This document shows positions 1 to 11,913 of a stretch of 64,000 nt of DNA, piece by piece. The notes beneath the pieces were generated by a model. The model saw only the letters and a program-made list of their open reading frames with translations, had not been told where the DNA came from and did not search any database. Within the stretch, counting starts at the first letter, position 1; each line of letters begins with the position of its first letter. Made by a program: the position numbers and the translations under genes. Source of the DNA: Culex pipiens pallens (lineage: Eukaryota; Arthropoda; Insecta; Diptera; Culicidae); the NCBI RefSeq assembly GCF_016801865.2, contig NC_068939.1, positions 71,414,100-71,478,099 on the forward strand, read 5' to 3'.

Positions 1-96
1 AAATGTGCAAGCGACCACAAAAGTTTTAATATTTTTAAGTTAATGGTAACAGGGGTTTCATTTCAATCACCAAAAACAATTTCAAGTTAAAAACTA

Positions 97-1826
97 ACTT
101 AATCCACCTGTGTGGTTGATGCCTTCCTCACTTTTTACCAACAATGGGTAATATGAGTGGTTTGGACACATTTTTCAGCTATTTTTTTAGGTCCAGAAAA
201 ATAAGTACACAGATATAACTTAAGTTGTCATAACTCGAGACAGGGTTGCCAGATTTTCTATTATGTGGACTCGTTTGAAAGGTCTCTTGATTACCTAACC
301 AACGATGGGTTGGATGATAGTTCCAGACATCGTTCACATACATTTAAGTGAGATCCGGCTTCAAAAAAGTACATAAATATCACTAAAGTGGTCATAACTT
401 GAGACAGGGTTGCCAGATCTTCGATGTTGTGGACTCGTTGGAAAGGTCTCTTGATTATCTAATCATCGATGGGTTGGATGATGGATCCGGACATCGTTTA
501 CATGCATTTAAGTTAGACCCGGCTTCAAAAAAGTACATAAATATCACTTAAGTGGTCATAACTCGAAACAGGGTTGCCAGATCTTCAATGTTGAGGACTC
601 GATGGAAAGGTCTCTTGATTATCTAACCAATGATGGATCCGGACATCGTGTACATGCATTTAAGTTAGACCCGGCTTCAAAAAAGTACATAAATATCACT
701 TAAGTGGTCATAACTCGAGACAGGGTTGCCAGATCTTCGATGTTGTGGACTCGTTGGAAAGGTCTCTTGATTATCTAAATAACGATGGGTCGGATGATGG
801 ATCCGGACATCGTTTACATGCATTTAAGTTAGACCCGGCTTCAAAAAAGTACATAAATATCACTTAAGTGGTCATAACTCGAGACAGGGTTGCCAGATCT
901 TCGATGTTGTGGACTCGTTGGAAAGGTCTCTTAATAACCTAACCAACGATGGGTCGGATGATGGATCTGGACATCGTTTACATACATTTAAGTGAGACCC
1001 GGCTTCAAAAAAGTACATAAATATCACTTAAGTGGTCATAACTCGAGACAGGGTTGCCAGATCTTCGATGTTGTGGACTCGTTGGAAAGGTCTCTTGATT
1101 ATCTAAATAACGATGGGTCGGATGATGGATCCGGACATCGTGTACATGCATTTAAGTTAGACCCGGCTTCAAAAAAGTACATAAATATCACTTAAGTGGT
1201 CATAACTCGAGACAGGGTTGCCAGATCTTCGATATTGTGGACTCGTTGGAAAGGTCTCTTGATAACCTAACCAACGATGGGTCGGATGATGGATCTGGAC
1301 ATCGTTTACATACATTTAAGTGAGATCCGGCTTTAAAAAGTACATAAATATCACTTAAGTGGTCATAACTCGAGACAGGGTTGCCAGATCTTCAATGTTG
1401 TGGACTCGTTGGAAAGGTCTCTCGATTACCTAACCAACGATGGGTCGGATGATTGATCCGGACATCGTTTACATGCATATAATTGAGATCCGGATATATG
1501 TGAAAACACATTTTTATACATAACTTTTGAACTACTTATCGAAACTTCAAACAATTCAATAGCGATGTATGGGACCCTAAACCAAGTCGAATGCAACTGG
1601 TTCGATCAAAATCGGTTCAGCCAGTGCTGAGAAAACTTGGCAAGATTTTTGAACACATACATACATACACACACACACATACACACACACACACATACAC
1701 ACACACAGACATTTGTTCAGTTTTCGATTCTGAGTCGATATGTATATATGAAGGTGGGTCTTCGAGCTTTTAATAAAAAGTTCATTTTTAGAGCAGGATT
1801 ATAGCCTTACCTCAGTGAGGAAGGCA
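97..1826 (+). mobile_element. TIR element carrying a ~165-bp tandem array (copy S1)
   Basis: The left end is ACTTAATCCACC then a GCCTTCCTCAC block; the right end is CCTTACCTCAGTGAGGAAGGC. The GCCTTCCTCACT / AGTGAGGAAGGC pair forms a short terminal inverted repeat. Between them are about eight copies of a unit of roughly 156-165 bp, each containing GACAGGGTTGCCAGATCTTC, GGAAAGGTCTCTTGAT and CCGGCTTCAAAAAAGTACAT. A non-repeated 3' part follows (1490-1826), with a CA/CATA microsatellite and the motif GAGTCGATATGTATA. No transposase is encoded, so it is non-autonomous. The same layout recurs at 2981-4074, 43420-45150 and 54772-55694, which fixes the ends. Open frames inside it are by-products of the array. 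Confidence 0.8.
1659..1706. repeat. CA/CATA microsatellite inside S1
   Basis: A run of ACAC units interrupted by CATAC. A similar run stands at the same place in copies S2 (about 3100-3160) and S4 (about 44995-45030), so it belongs to the element and did not arise independently. Confidence 0.9.
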
Positions 1827-2980
1827 AAAAAACGAATAAACACATTTTTAAAGCTTTCTCGAAGGATAGGCCGTAGCTTATAGGACCTTCAAAAACTTCA
1901 AGATTTTTTTTTCTGGCCCGCCACTGGTTACAAAAATCCAATCTGACCCAAGCTCTAAAAACATCCATCAGTGAACGCACACGAAGTTGAAACGAACGAA
2001 AAATTAGCTCGGCACTCAAGGAACTGCTCGACGCGAAGGCACATGCACTCTCTTTCTTCTCTCTTTACCACTCTCTTACTCGGGAATCAACTATAATCAT
2101 AGACACGTTCGTTGAATGTTCGCTGAAGGAGGTATGAGACTATGACAAACAACCCAAAAATCTCGTAATTTTTCGTGTTTGACAATTTGCCAGTTGATAG
2201 TTTGGTAGTCTGCCAAACTGTTAAAAAGTGCGATTTTGATTGTTGTTTTGTCACAGTTTAATACCTCCTTGACAGTGCCGATCATGATCGTCATTTGAAT
2301 GCGATCGCCAGTAGACACACACGAAGTTGAGACAAGAGAAGTCCGAGCTCAAAACTCTCGGAGCCGGACGACATCCTCCTTCTCTTTCTCTCTTTCCGTA
2401 TTTCTTTCTTGCTTGTACGGGTAAATGTGGTGACAGCAATCAATTGAATGCAGTCATGGGGAAAGCGATAGGAATTTCAAAAGAAAACGCTCTACGCGAA
2501 TGTGTTTACGGAGAGAGTCAAATGGGAGCGGGGGGAAGGCGGTTCGAACTTTTTTTTAATTTGTATGGAAATTTTGTTACGATGGGATAGGTGGTCTAAA
2601 AGTTCAAATTGTTACGCTACATAATAAATGAACGTTCTCAAATGCGCTCATTTTAAATGTCAAAAGATTCCAAATTTTAAACCTAATTCTCTAAATTTCT
2701 AAATGAAAAAGAATCACAGAACGCTTTTTACATTGTAACAGTTATGCTTCGGTTTCAAATTCACAAAATATCAATGCAATTATGAAAATATTTGCTTTGC
2801 TTTCCGATCTGTAAAACCAAAGTACAATATTTGTAAAATGATAAAAAAAAACCATTTGCTTAAAAAAGCATAAAATAAACGTTTAATAATGTATCAAGTT
2901 AACAATCGATGTTCATTTTTTTCAGGAAAAATGAGAATGGTGGCCAAAAACTTGAAATCAAATTTGCATTGCATTTATTT
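1827..2980. other. spacer between inverted copies S1 and S2; no gene recognised
   Basis: This 1.15-kb stretch separates two oppositely oriented copies of the array element. It contains the small TIR element at 2126-2270 and CT-rich tracts (about 2045-2085 and 2375-2412). Two short blocks resemble each other (ACGAAGTTGA near 1981 and 2321). Short open frames show no recognisable domain. Confidence 0.5.
2126..2270. mobile_element. small MITE-like element
   Basis: The ends AAGGAGGTAT (2126-2135) and ATACCTCCTT (2261-2270) are perfect inverted repeats. The pairing continues imperfectly inward (GACAAACAAC against GTTGTTTTGTC). It is 145 bp long with no coding capacity. A clear target duplication is not seen. 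Confidence 0.65.
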
Positions 2981-4074
2981 TTGCCTTCCTCACTGAGGTA
3001 AGGCTATAATCCTGCTCTAAAAATGAACTTTTTATTAAAAGCTCGAAGACCCACCTTCATATATACATATCGACTCAGAATCGAAAACTGAACAAATGTC
3101 TGTGTGTGTGTGTGTGTGTATGTGTGTGTGTGTGTATGTGTGTGTGTATGTATGTATGTGTTCAAAAATCTTGCCAAGTTTTCTCAGCACTGGCTGAACC
3201 GATTTTGATCGAACCAGTTGCATTCGACTTGGTTTAGGGTCCCATACATCGCTATTGAATTGTTTGAAGTTTCGATAAGTAGTTCAAAAGTTATGTATAC
3301 AAATGTGTTTTCACATATATCCGGATCTCAATTAAATGCATGTCAACGATGTCCGGATCCATCCTCCAACCCATCGTTGGTTAGGTAATCAAAAGACCTT
3401 TCCAACAAGTCCACAACATTGAAGATCTGGCAACCCTGTCTCGAGTTATGACCACTTAAGTGATATTTATGTACTTTTTTGAAGCCGGATCTCACTTAAA
3501 TGCATCGAAACGATGTCCGGATCCATCATCCAACCCATCATTGGTTAGGTAATCGAGAGACTTTTACAACGAGTTCATAACATTGAAGATCTGGCAACCC
3601 TGCCTTGAGTTATGACCACTTAAGTGATATTTATGCACTTTTTTGAAGCCGGATCTCACTTAAATGCATGTAAACGATATCCGGATCCATCATCCGACCC
3701 ATCATTGGTTCAATAATCGAGAGACCTTTCCAACGAGTCCACAACATTGAAGATCTGGCAACCCTGTCTCGAGTTATGACCACTTAAGTGATGTTTATGT
3801 ACTTTTTTAAAGCCGAATCTCACTTTAATTTATGTAAACGATGTCCGGATCCATCATCCGACCCATAGTTGGTTAGGTTATCAAGAGACCTTTCCAACGA
3901 GTCCACAACATCGAAGATCTGGCAACCCTGTCTCGAGTTATGACAACTTAAGTTATATCTGTGTACTTATTTTTCTGGACTTTAAAAAAATAGCTGAAAT
4001 ATGTGTCCAAACCACTCATATTACCCATTGTGGGTAAAAAGTGAGGAAGGCATCAACCACATAGGTGGATTAAA
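2981..4074 (-). mobile_element. TIR element carrying a ~165-bp tandem array (copy S2, reversed)
   Basis: This is the reverse complement of the S1 layout. It starts GCCTTCCTCACTGAGG at about 2983 and ends GTGAGGAAGGCATCAACCAC, then GGTGGATTAA, at about 4074. It has four array units instead of eight. With S1 it forms a large imperfect inverted repeat over positions 97-4074. Confidence 0.8.
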
Positions 4075-5865
4075 TTAGTTTTTCTATTTTTTTATCGATT
4101 TAAACCGATTTTTATATGATTGGAGTCATTCGATCCGTCAACAATTTAAAAAAGGTCCTTTCTAAAATTATGTAGCTAAAAACGCTTTATTTAAAAATTT
4201 CAAAAACTTTTTGGCAACGAGTGTCGAATTACAATTTCATTTCTTTTGGCTGTTCAGTCCAATGAACAAAAGTGACAACCTTTGCCCTTCGTTGTTCGTT
4301 GGACTGAACATCCAAAAGAAAGGATATTGAAATTTTGCAGTTTCTTGGAAAAAAATACAACTACCCCTCATTCTTCAGAGCATTTTTTCCGCGGTCAACT
4401 GGCAACACTGTTATGGAGACTTTATTGGAAGTCATTGTTATTTTTCATGATAAGTTGATGTAAATTTGAGAAAAAATACTTCTGGACCATCATTTTTAAA
4501 ATAATTGAACATTTATTTGACATTTCTGATAATGTTTGAAGACCTGGCAACACTGCTAGTGTTTTTTTATAGATTTATACTTAAAACTTGTTTTTCAATA
4601 ATTTTTTTGAACAGCATTGTTAATCTTCCTCAGCTAAATACAAATTAAAACTGACTGTTCCGGTTTGAACCTCAAATTGAATTGCGACAATATCGAACAA
4701 CGTCAACGAAATGGGCGCAGCCCGTCTACTCACCAACCAGGAAAACGAAACGGGGAGCGCTTTTCCATTTCTTCGTCGTCGTCGGAGGAGACTCGGAAAA
4801 ACTTGTCCTTGTCCTCCGTCCCTGGTTGGGGTGAGCTCTCTTAATTAGAGCAGTTTTCTTTACTATTGGACACATTGCAGCAAAGCTACACACAGACATT
4901 GCTCTTAATTGGCTCTGCGGGATGACTGAGATTGTGGTAGCAAAAAACGACTAACCCCGTGCTCATATCACAATAAATCACGCCGAAGGCGAACTTGCGA
5001 ATATGTTTTGAATATGTTAGTATTCAAAGCAGGTTCATTTGCTTCTGGTAGGAAATTATGCATACTGCTAATTGATTTTGATTACATTGTTGCGTTGAGC
5101 TTTTAACTAAGAGATTTGAAGATTGAAAAAGTTTACAAAATCATGCAATTTAACAAAATTGGTAAATTGGCAACTGCACCCTTCAAACAGCAAAATTTCC
5201 TTCACTCCAAATCTTCCCTTTGGGTACCATCAATCACAAAACTTTGCCCATTTTCAGTACCAACCCTGCTGAATATGTAGCCATCACGCCCCCCGATTTC
5301 GCCAAGCCACAGAAAACATGTCATCTACCCACCGCCAAAAGGTTGCAAAAAAAAGCTATTCACGCACGTCAATCAGCGCGCCCCAAGAACCTCGGCGCGA
5401 GCGTGAAAGTGCACAATTGCGCTTAGATTTATGCAGCTCAAATTAGTCACTAAACACACGACGGCGAAGTGGATGCTGCTCCCACGTGCTAACGAGATAT
5501 GGACGACCCCCTGCCGCCGGGAAGAAACTTGCACAGAACACGCATCGGAAAGGTGTTGCAAGCGAAATAACTCTTCCAGCCAATTAATTGCTGCTCATTG
5601 TCTTTATGCTAATTAATTCCTAATGACTGGCTTGGGATTGGGATCTACGCGGGGTTGGATGGGGAGGGGGAAGTTAAGATTAACTTTGTTGGACCGGCGA
5701 ACAAATCGATTTGGGCTCAATATGCAGTTTTCCGCCTCGTTGCTGAACAGGGACTTGATCGGCTCTAGGGCTAGGGGGTTGGACTATTTTAGCGCAATTG
5801 TGCTGTCTCAACGTATGCGACTGTTTCGATACTTTGATAAAATATAAGTAACGTAAAGTAAGTAA
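4075..5865. other. no gene recognised; contains one hairpin element
   Basis: The first part is A+T-rich and includes the hairpin at 4234-4333. From about 4640 the composition is more balanced. Open frames at 5220-5868 overlap on both strands, with no domain and no splice context, so I do not call a gene. The stretch is probably intronic to the KLF gene downstream (inference). Confidence 0.4.
4234..4333. repeat. 100-bp hairpin (MITE-like)
   Basis: The left arm contains TTCTTTTGGCTGTTCAGTCC and the right arm GGACTGAACATCCAAAAGAA. They are nearly perfect inverted copies around a loop of about 22 bp. No coding content. Confidence 0.65.
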
Positions 5866-6234
5866 CACAGCAAATAATGTAGTAATCCAGCTGCGTGTAA
5901 AAGGCCTGGGTGTAAAATAAATTTTGCATTATTCTATGAAATTCTGTGTAATATTACACCATGAAATATGTAGCCCATCAGTATGGGAAACCTACTTTAT
6001 CGAAATGTCAAGCTCACATATACGTTTATCCTTTCCATTTTTTATCGGTCTGATGGCCGAGCGGGCTAAGGCGCCAGTCCTTACTGTAGGTGCTTGGATT
6101 GAGTCCCGTCTGTTGCAACTTTTTTTTTGTGTTTACAAAAATTGTACATGCAGCGTGTAATATTAAGTGTCTTTTTTGACGAAGGTGATGTGCATGCTTT
6201 TGCATGCGATTTTACCATCGGATTTTTTGCTGTA
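5866..6234. mobile_element. TIR element (CACAG family) with an internal tRNA-like segment
   Basis: The left end is CACAGCAAATAATGTAGTAA. The right end, read inward on the opposite strand, is TACAGCAAAAAATCCGATGG. The flanks are AA at 5864-5865 and AA at 6235-6236, compatible with the 2-bp duplication seen for related copies at 7343, 52154 and 55059. The centre (6047-6119) carries a tRNA-like block. The right terminal base is mutated (CTGTA instead of CTGTG), so the exact end is less certain than for the other copies. Confidence 0.6.
6047..6119 (+). repeat. tRNA-like segment with pol III box motifs
   Basis: TGATGGCCGAGCGGGCTAAG resembles a D-arm with the pol III A box of a leucine/serine-type tRNA. 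GGATTGAGTCCC is a degraded B box. A run of nine T follows directly at 6120-6128, as a pol III terminator would. I cannot pair an acceptor stem and the anticodon arm is poor, so it is a tRNA-derived repeat and not a functional tRNA gene. Confidence 0.55.
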
Positions 6235-7342
6235 AAGAGCAACACGAGTCAAAAGAATTACGCCGAACTTCGCCAAGAGATCACAACGGCGATCACAATT
6301 TGTGACTGCGATCCCGGCAATTACAGCGCAGCGGTAGTGGCGATTGTAGTTCTCCCGGAATAACTATATAGCTATCTCTCGCAAAACTTGGACGACGACG
6401 ACGCTGCCTGATGGTAATTTATTGATTGTTACCCATTGGCGTTATTGCTGTTATTAATATTAAGTTATTTCACCCTCGCAGCTTCCCAGCAACAGTGAAG
6501 GTGGAGGTACTGTCCCAAGTCTTGGAGCGATACAAATATTGATCTAGAAATGAATTGGCTCGCGCTCGATTATTATTGCGGTTACTGTTTGTGAAAGCAT
6601 CAATTTGTTATGCCCGAGCAGCGGCAGTGTTGCCAGATGGAGGACATCGCCGGCGAAGATTTATGGGATGGAATTCGAGCGCTGCCGTTTTGCCACGGTT
6701 TTCAATATTATTGTTATTATGTTTCCAATCGGAGGTTGCGAAAGATCACAGGGATTATTCATTTGAAAAGTCGTTGCAACATGAAATGTCATGCGGTTCG
6801 ATGTCGCTGGATGTTGTGAGGTAGCTCAACGACAGCGCGCAGTGCAACAAAGTGCAGTATCGTGTACTCCAGTTATTGGCGTAGAGTTATTGTCATTTGC
6901 GGCTCTTAGAGCTAATTTATATGATCAGATCACAAAGGATTGTCGTGAGAAAAAATCTTAATTATGAGTTTGCTGCCATAATTATCAATAGGGCTAGGCA
7001 AAAAGTTACTTTTTTTTCATTGAATGTTCTTGCTTCTAAAATGTCCTAAATTACAGATCTTGGAGTCTACCGCCGTACCAACGTGATTCTACCAAGAATT
7101 TGATCAATATTCATGTTCAGTTATGTTCCTGGGACCAGTTGGTATAACTATGAACTGTTTTCCTAGATACTTTAGATGACATTTAGATGGCATCACTGAT
7201 TATGCACCATGTCCGAAAATTTGGTTAAATTGTGTTGTTTACGGCGCCGAGATCTGTACTTCAGGACACTTTGGAGGACCCAGAATATTCCAAAAGAGCC
7301 TTTAACTACCACTCAATAATTTTTTCCTAGATTGAGAAACTC
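6235..7342. other. no gene recognised
   Basis: Mostly unique-looking DNA. The open frames between 6555 and 6824 overlap in two frames and lack a recognisable domain. Nothing else supportable is seen. Confidence 0.4.
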
Positions 7343-7546
7343 CACAGTAAAAAAAATCATGGTAATTTTACATCTGGGAAGGGGTACATCTTGTATGTCA
7401 GAAAAATGTGTAATTTTATCTCTGAAAATGTGTAATTTCATCACTTTTCTGGTGTAATATCACATTTTCAGTCTAAATTGAGATAAAATTACATAAAAAA
7501 TAGAGGAAATATTCAACCTTCTAAATTTACACAATGTTTTACTGTG
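7343..7546. mobile_element. CACAG-family MITE
   Basis: It begins CACAGTAAAAAAAATCATGG and ends TTTTACTGTG. The flanking dinucleotide TC occurs on both sides (7341-7342 and 7547-7548). It is A+T-rich and noncoding. Internal blocks (GTAATTTTACATCTGGGAAG and TCTGGTGTAATATCAC) match the copy at 55059-55276 in reverse orientation. Confidence 0.75.
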
Positions 7547-7746
7547 TCGCTAATAGCAACTTTGCTTAACAATTTTATATGTTATGAGCACTGTGTGAAT
7601 TCATACAACTAATTTTCAGTAAGGGTTTAAGATTTTTGAGTTATTGTACGATCAGTTCCTTGCTGGACTCGGTCGTAGGAAACGACCGTCGGATCAACGG
7701 TCGACGAAATAGGCGGCGGGCCAGATGCGGGCATAAAAATGTCAAC

Positions 7747-7765
7747 CCCCCCCCCCCCCCCCCCC
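7747..7765. repeat. poly-C tract
   Basis: An uninterrupted run of about 19 C in otherwise mixed DNA. It lies in a 500-bp stretch (7547-8040) with no recognised gene. Confidence 0.9.
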
Positions 7766-8104
7766 ATCACTTCGTCTTACAATCCAGCTGCAGCTTTGTT
7801 GACAAACAAACGGAGCACGCGGTCGCATGGTGGCGGCATTGAGTCAGAATTAGGGGTGATCATGTCATTAGAAATGAAACTTTTTTCAAGAATAAATATA
7901 TTTTTCCGACTAAATTAAAAAATTGCGAGCATGTTCAAACAATGATTCCTGATGTCGAAGAAGTGATTAAAAATCAAAATTTTAACCCATAATTTTACTG
8001 TAAATTTAACTTTTTCACTCCAACTGGGAACCCCTAGGTCTATCCACGACCGTTTCCAATGACCGTGAGAAGATGCCAGAAAATCCAGCTAGCAGCTAAA
8101 TTCA

Positions 8105-8385
8105 CAATATTGGCAGCGATGGAATAATCATCATCGAAAAAAAACTTTAGATGTTCTTCTAGAAAAAAAAAAACCAAAGGAAGAATGCTCTCCTCTCTTT
8201 CGCACGAAAGATCGTTAAAAGGATAAAAAAAAATCATCATCTTTATTATTCGGCGGAACATTTTTTTCACTACTTCACACTGCGAGTGTAACGTCACACG
8301 TCGAAAAATGACCTGTCACATTTTGTAGATGGGCATTGTGTGTTAACAAAGTGAATTAAATGAATTTAAGTTGTGCTGACAAGGA
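8105..8385 (+). repeat. dispersed ~280-bp repeat (family R, copy 1)
   Basis: The segment GGCAGCGATGGAATAATCAT through TAGATGGGCATTGTGTG is repeated in the same order and orientation at 50553-50790. Shared blocks include CGCACGAAAGATCG, CGGCGGAAC, GTAACGTCACAC and TCGAAAAATGACCTGT. No TIRs are visible and no protein is recognised in either copy. Confidence 0.65.
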
Positions 8386-8479
8386 AATTCACAAAAAATC
8401 ATCAGTAGATTGATTTTCTTAAAGAATTTCAGGAGTGATTTTCTTTTGCGTGATTCGCCTTTTGTCTCTTTCGCGGGTG

Positions 8480-10335
8480 AGCAATTCTCTCAGATTTCGG
8501 TCATTCGATTTTTTTTTGTATTTTTTAATCCGACTGAAACTTGTTTGGTGCCTTCGGTATGCCCAAATAAGCCATTTTGCATCATTAGTTTGTCCATATA
8601 ATTTTCCATACAAATTTGGCAGCTGGCCATACAAAAATGATGTATGAAAATTCAAAAATCTGTATCTTTTGAAGGAATTTTTTGATCGATTTGGTGTCTT
8701 CGGAAAAGTTGTAGGTATGGATATGGACTACACTGAAAAAAAATGATGCACGGTAAAAATTTTTTTGGTGATTTTTTATTTAACTTTTTGTCACTAAAAC
8801 TTGATTTGCAAAAAAACACTATTTTTAATTTTTTGTATTTTTTTATATGTTTTAGAGGACATCAAATGCCAACTTTTCCGAAATTTCCAGGTTATGCAAA
8901 AAATCTTTGAGCGAGTTATGAATTTTTGAATCAATACTGATTTTTCAAAAAATCGAAAAATTGGTCGCAAAAATTTTTCAACTTCATTTTTCGATGTAAA
9001 ATCAAATTTGCAATCAAAAAGTACTTTAGTAAAATTTTGATAAAGTGCACCGTTTTCAAGTAAAATCCATTTTAAGGTGACTTTTTTTTTAAAATAGTCG
9101 CAGTTTTAATTTTTTTAAATAAGTGCACATGTTTGCCTACTTTTGAAAAAAAGAAGATCGAAGCAATCCGTGCGCGTAGCCGGACGTAACTTTTTCGTGC
9201 TGTCATTTTTCAAACCTAATTTTTTTGTTTAAAAAATCATAAAGTTAGTGGAAATACGGATATTTCGCCGGTTAATCTGTTGGTGGCCAGTGATAGCCAT
9301 AGCGGTGAAAGATTGCGGAAAAAAGGCGGATTAACAGCAGCGGGTGAACACCACTAAGTTGCCATCGATTTCAACGTCCTGAGGTTCCAGTCCCGATCTT
9401 TGTTTAAAAAATTTTAAAATATTTTTTTCGAAAAGATCGGAAAATTTCACGATTGTTTCATATTTTAACATTGAAAATCGGACCATAAGTTGCTGAGATA
9501 TCGACATTGGAAAATGGTGTGTTGTTTGGGTGGGACTTAGAAAACATCAATTTTCCTGTTTTTAAACCTTTGCATGGCAATATCTCAGCAACTAAGGGTC
9601 GTATCAACAAAGTTAAAAAATGCAAAATATAGAAAGTTTTCTCAGCTTTTCAAAAATATTTTTTTCAAAGGTGGGCAAACATGTGCACTAATTTAAAAAA
9701 AAAATGAAAAACTTTGACTATTTTCACAAAAGTCATCTAAAAATGGATTTTACTTGAAAACGGTGCACTTTATCAAAATTTTACTAAAGTACTTTTTGAT
9801 TGCAAATTTGATTTTACATCGAAAAATAAAGTTAAAAAATTTTTGCGACCAATTTTTCAATTTTTTGAAAAAATCTGTATTGATTCAAAAATTCATAACT
9901 CGCTCAAAGATTTTTTGCACGACCAGGAAATTTCTGAAAAGTTGGCATTTGATGTCCTCTAAAACATATCAAAAAATACAAAAAATTAAAAATAGTGTTT
10001 TTTTTTGCAAATCAAATTTTAGTGACAAAAAGTTAAATAAAAAATCATCAAAAAAAATTTTACCGTGCATCATTTTTTTTTCAGTGTAGTTCATATCCAT
10101 AACTACAACTTTGCCGAAGACACCAAATCGATCAAAAAATTCCTTCAAAAGATACAGATTTTTGAATTTTCATACATCATTTTTGTATGGCCAGCTGCCA
10201 AATTTGTATGGAAAATTATATGGACAAACTAATGATGCAAAATGGCTTATTTGGGCATACCGAAGGCACCAAAAAAGTTTCAGTCGGATTAAAAAATACA
10301 AAAAAATGGAATGACCGAAATCTGAGAGAATTGCT
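8480..10335. mobile_element. 1.86-kb foldback element (F1)
   Basis: The ends are AGCAATTCTCTCAGATTTCG and its reverse complement. Arms of about 670 bp (8480-9157 and 9665-10335) are close inverted copies and contain CTTCGGTATGCCC, CAAATTTGGCAGCTGGCCAT and TTTTTTGATCGATTTGGTGT. The 500-bp centre is asymmetric. Part of it (about 9433-9545) is homologous to foldback F2 near 31180-31290, and part (about 9158-9400) is more G+C-rich and unique to this copy. No protein is encoded. A target duplication is not evident. Confidence 0.8.
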
Positions 10336-11755
10336 TATATGTTAAAAACAGATTTGATTTGTTTGGAATTTATCCAGGTCCAGGGGGGAAGGTCTGAGAT
10401 TTAAAAAAAAGTGTTCACGTGGTTAATGGATGGACCCTAACTTTTATCAGTAAAATGTTATTTGAAGCATTGTTGTTGATCCCTCCAGAGAGCAAAAAAA
10501 GTTGAGAAATCAATCTTAAAGATCAAGAAAAATCCATACAAACTCAGTCATGGAATTAAACCATGGCCATGGGAATATCTTCTCCAATGTCTAGAACGCG
10601 GAAAATGTTTCGATTTGCCATGGTATGGCAAAAAACTTCATAGCGATCACTTAAATCATTTCAGATCTCACTCGGTTGGCATTTCTATTACCGTTTGTGC
10701 TGTAAAATCCGTCACATTCATCACTTTATGCAAATTAGTCCACGTCGTAGCAGTAGCCGCAGCAACTGCAGCAATTCTGGCACGCAACTATGCTACTAAA
10801 GGCTGTGCGCAATCGTCATGGAATTAAGTCATCCGCGCTGCTGATCACTAAACAAATTATTTAATCGAAGGAATGATCTCTATCTCCCACAAAAGCTGCC
10901 CCCTTGCCGAGCTGTCCTCACCACGAGAGAGATCCTTGAATGGTTGTAACGAAAAACCAAATCAGATTGCGCGCGCTGGTACAGAGACTTAGGCGCGATT
11001 TCAACATGCCAAACAGGACAGGCCACGGTCGCGAAAAAAATTAGACGCTGGCGCGCGCGCCATCACGACGACATTGCATCATCGCGGCTGCACGCCATTA
11101 TTTAGCGTGGAAATCGACTCCTCTCGCGCCAGGCCAAGAATTTCTGACCGCGTGCAACGAGCCAAGCTAGACAAATCTCGATCCTATAAATCAAATTTCC
11201 ATCCGTCCAGCGGGTCCCAGGCCAGGGTGCTGAGCGCCATCATCAGGCCTCCTCAAATCCAATATGGCAATTACGCAGTTTGCGGAGGCATACCGATCAC
11301 CTCCAGCCCGGTGAGATTTAGAGAATGAGGAGAAGGTCTATGGAAAATCGTCTTTTTAGTATGAAATCAAAGAACTTATATCACAAATGTTGTATTCCAC
11401 AAACTCCAATCTTTATCTTTTGTGTAATCAGCGTTTTTCAAACTTTTCACTTTTTCCATTTTTTTGATTGATTTTTACATTTTTTTATATAAGTAACTAG
11501 CTGTTGTCTTCTTATTCAAAAAAATGTTGAACTTACGGACCCAATCCTGAAATAATTTGATTCTAAAAAATGTCAAATTTTGTTGTAAATCCTTTTCGAG
11601 ATAGTAACTTAGGGGATGCATCAATTTCTGTCATATTCGATCTGCATTTATTTTTTTCAATCAATGATTTATGCAAGTGATTTTTCGTGACATCACCGCT
11701 GAATCCGGTAAATTTTTCCTTGGCCGTGAAATCTAGTAAATACATTGATTTTTAA
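10336..11755. other. no gene recognised; G+C-richer segment
   Basis: Positions 10610-11330 are less A+T-rich than the surroundings and contain CG-rich clusters (for example GGCGCGCGCGCC near 11050). Open frames on the plus strand show no domain. It could hold regulatory DNA of the KLF gene, but the sequence alone does not show this. Confidence 0.35.
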
Positions 11756-11765
11756 AGGCTCAGCA

Positions 11766-11903
11766 AAAAAAGCAAAGCAATCCACTTTAACGACGTTTTA
11801 CTTCTCCATCCGATAGAAGGCCAGGAGAATAAGGCGAGAATCGAACCCGCGCCCCATAGCAACTTAGGGATCGTCAGCCAAAGCCGCTAACCACCGCGCC
11901 ACG
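11766..11903 (-). mobile_element. tRNA-derived SINE (short copy)
   Basis: On the minus strand the element reads CGTGGCGCGGTGGTTAGCGG (A box), then GCGGGTTCGATTCTCGCC (B box), then a short body ending in a T-rich tail. It is flanked by a 10-bp direct repeat AGGCTCAGCA (11756-11765 and 11904-11913), as expected for target-primed insertion. The head is closely similar to the longer copy at 25369-25578, including GGTTCGATTC and TTCTATCGGATGG, so both belong to one family. The 3' tails differ. Confidence 0.8.
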
Positions 11904-11913
11904 AGGCTCAGCA

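Noticed and set aside
6047..6119. Functional tRNA gene
   Set aside because: D-arm and T-arm-like motifs are present, but no acceptor stem can be paired and the anticodon arm is degraded; it is a tRNA-derived repeat.
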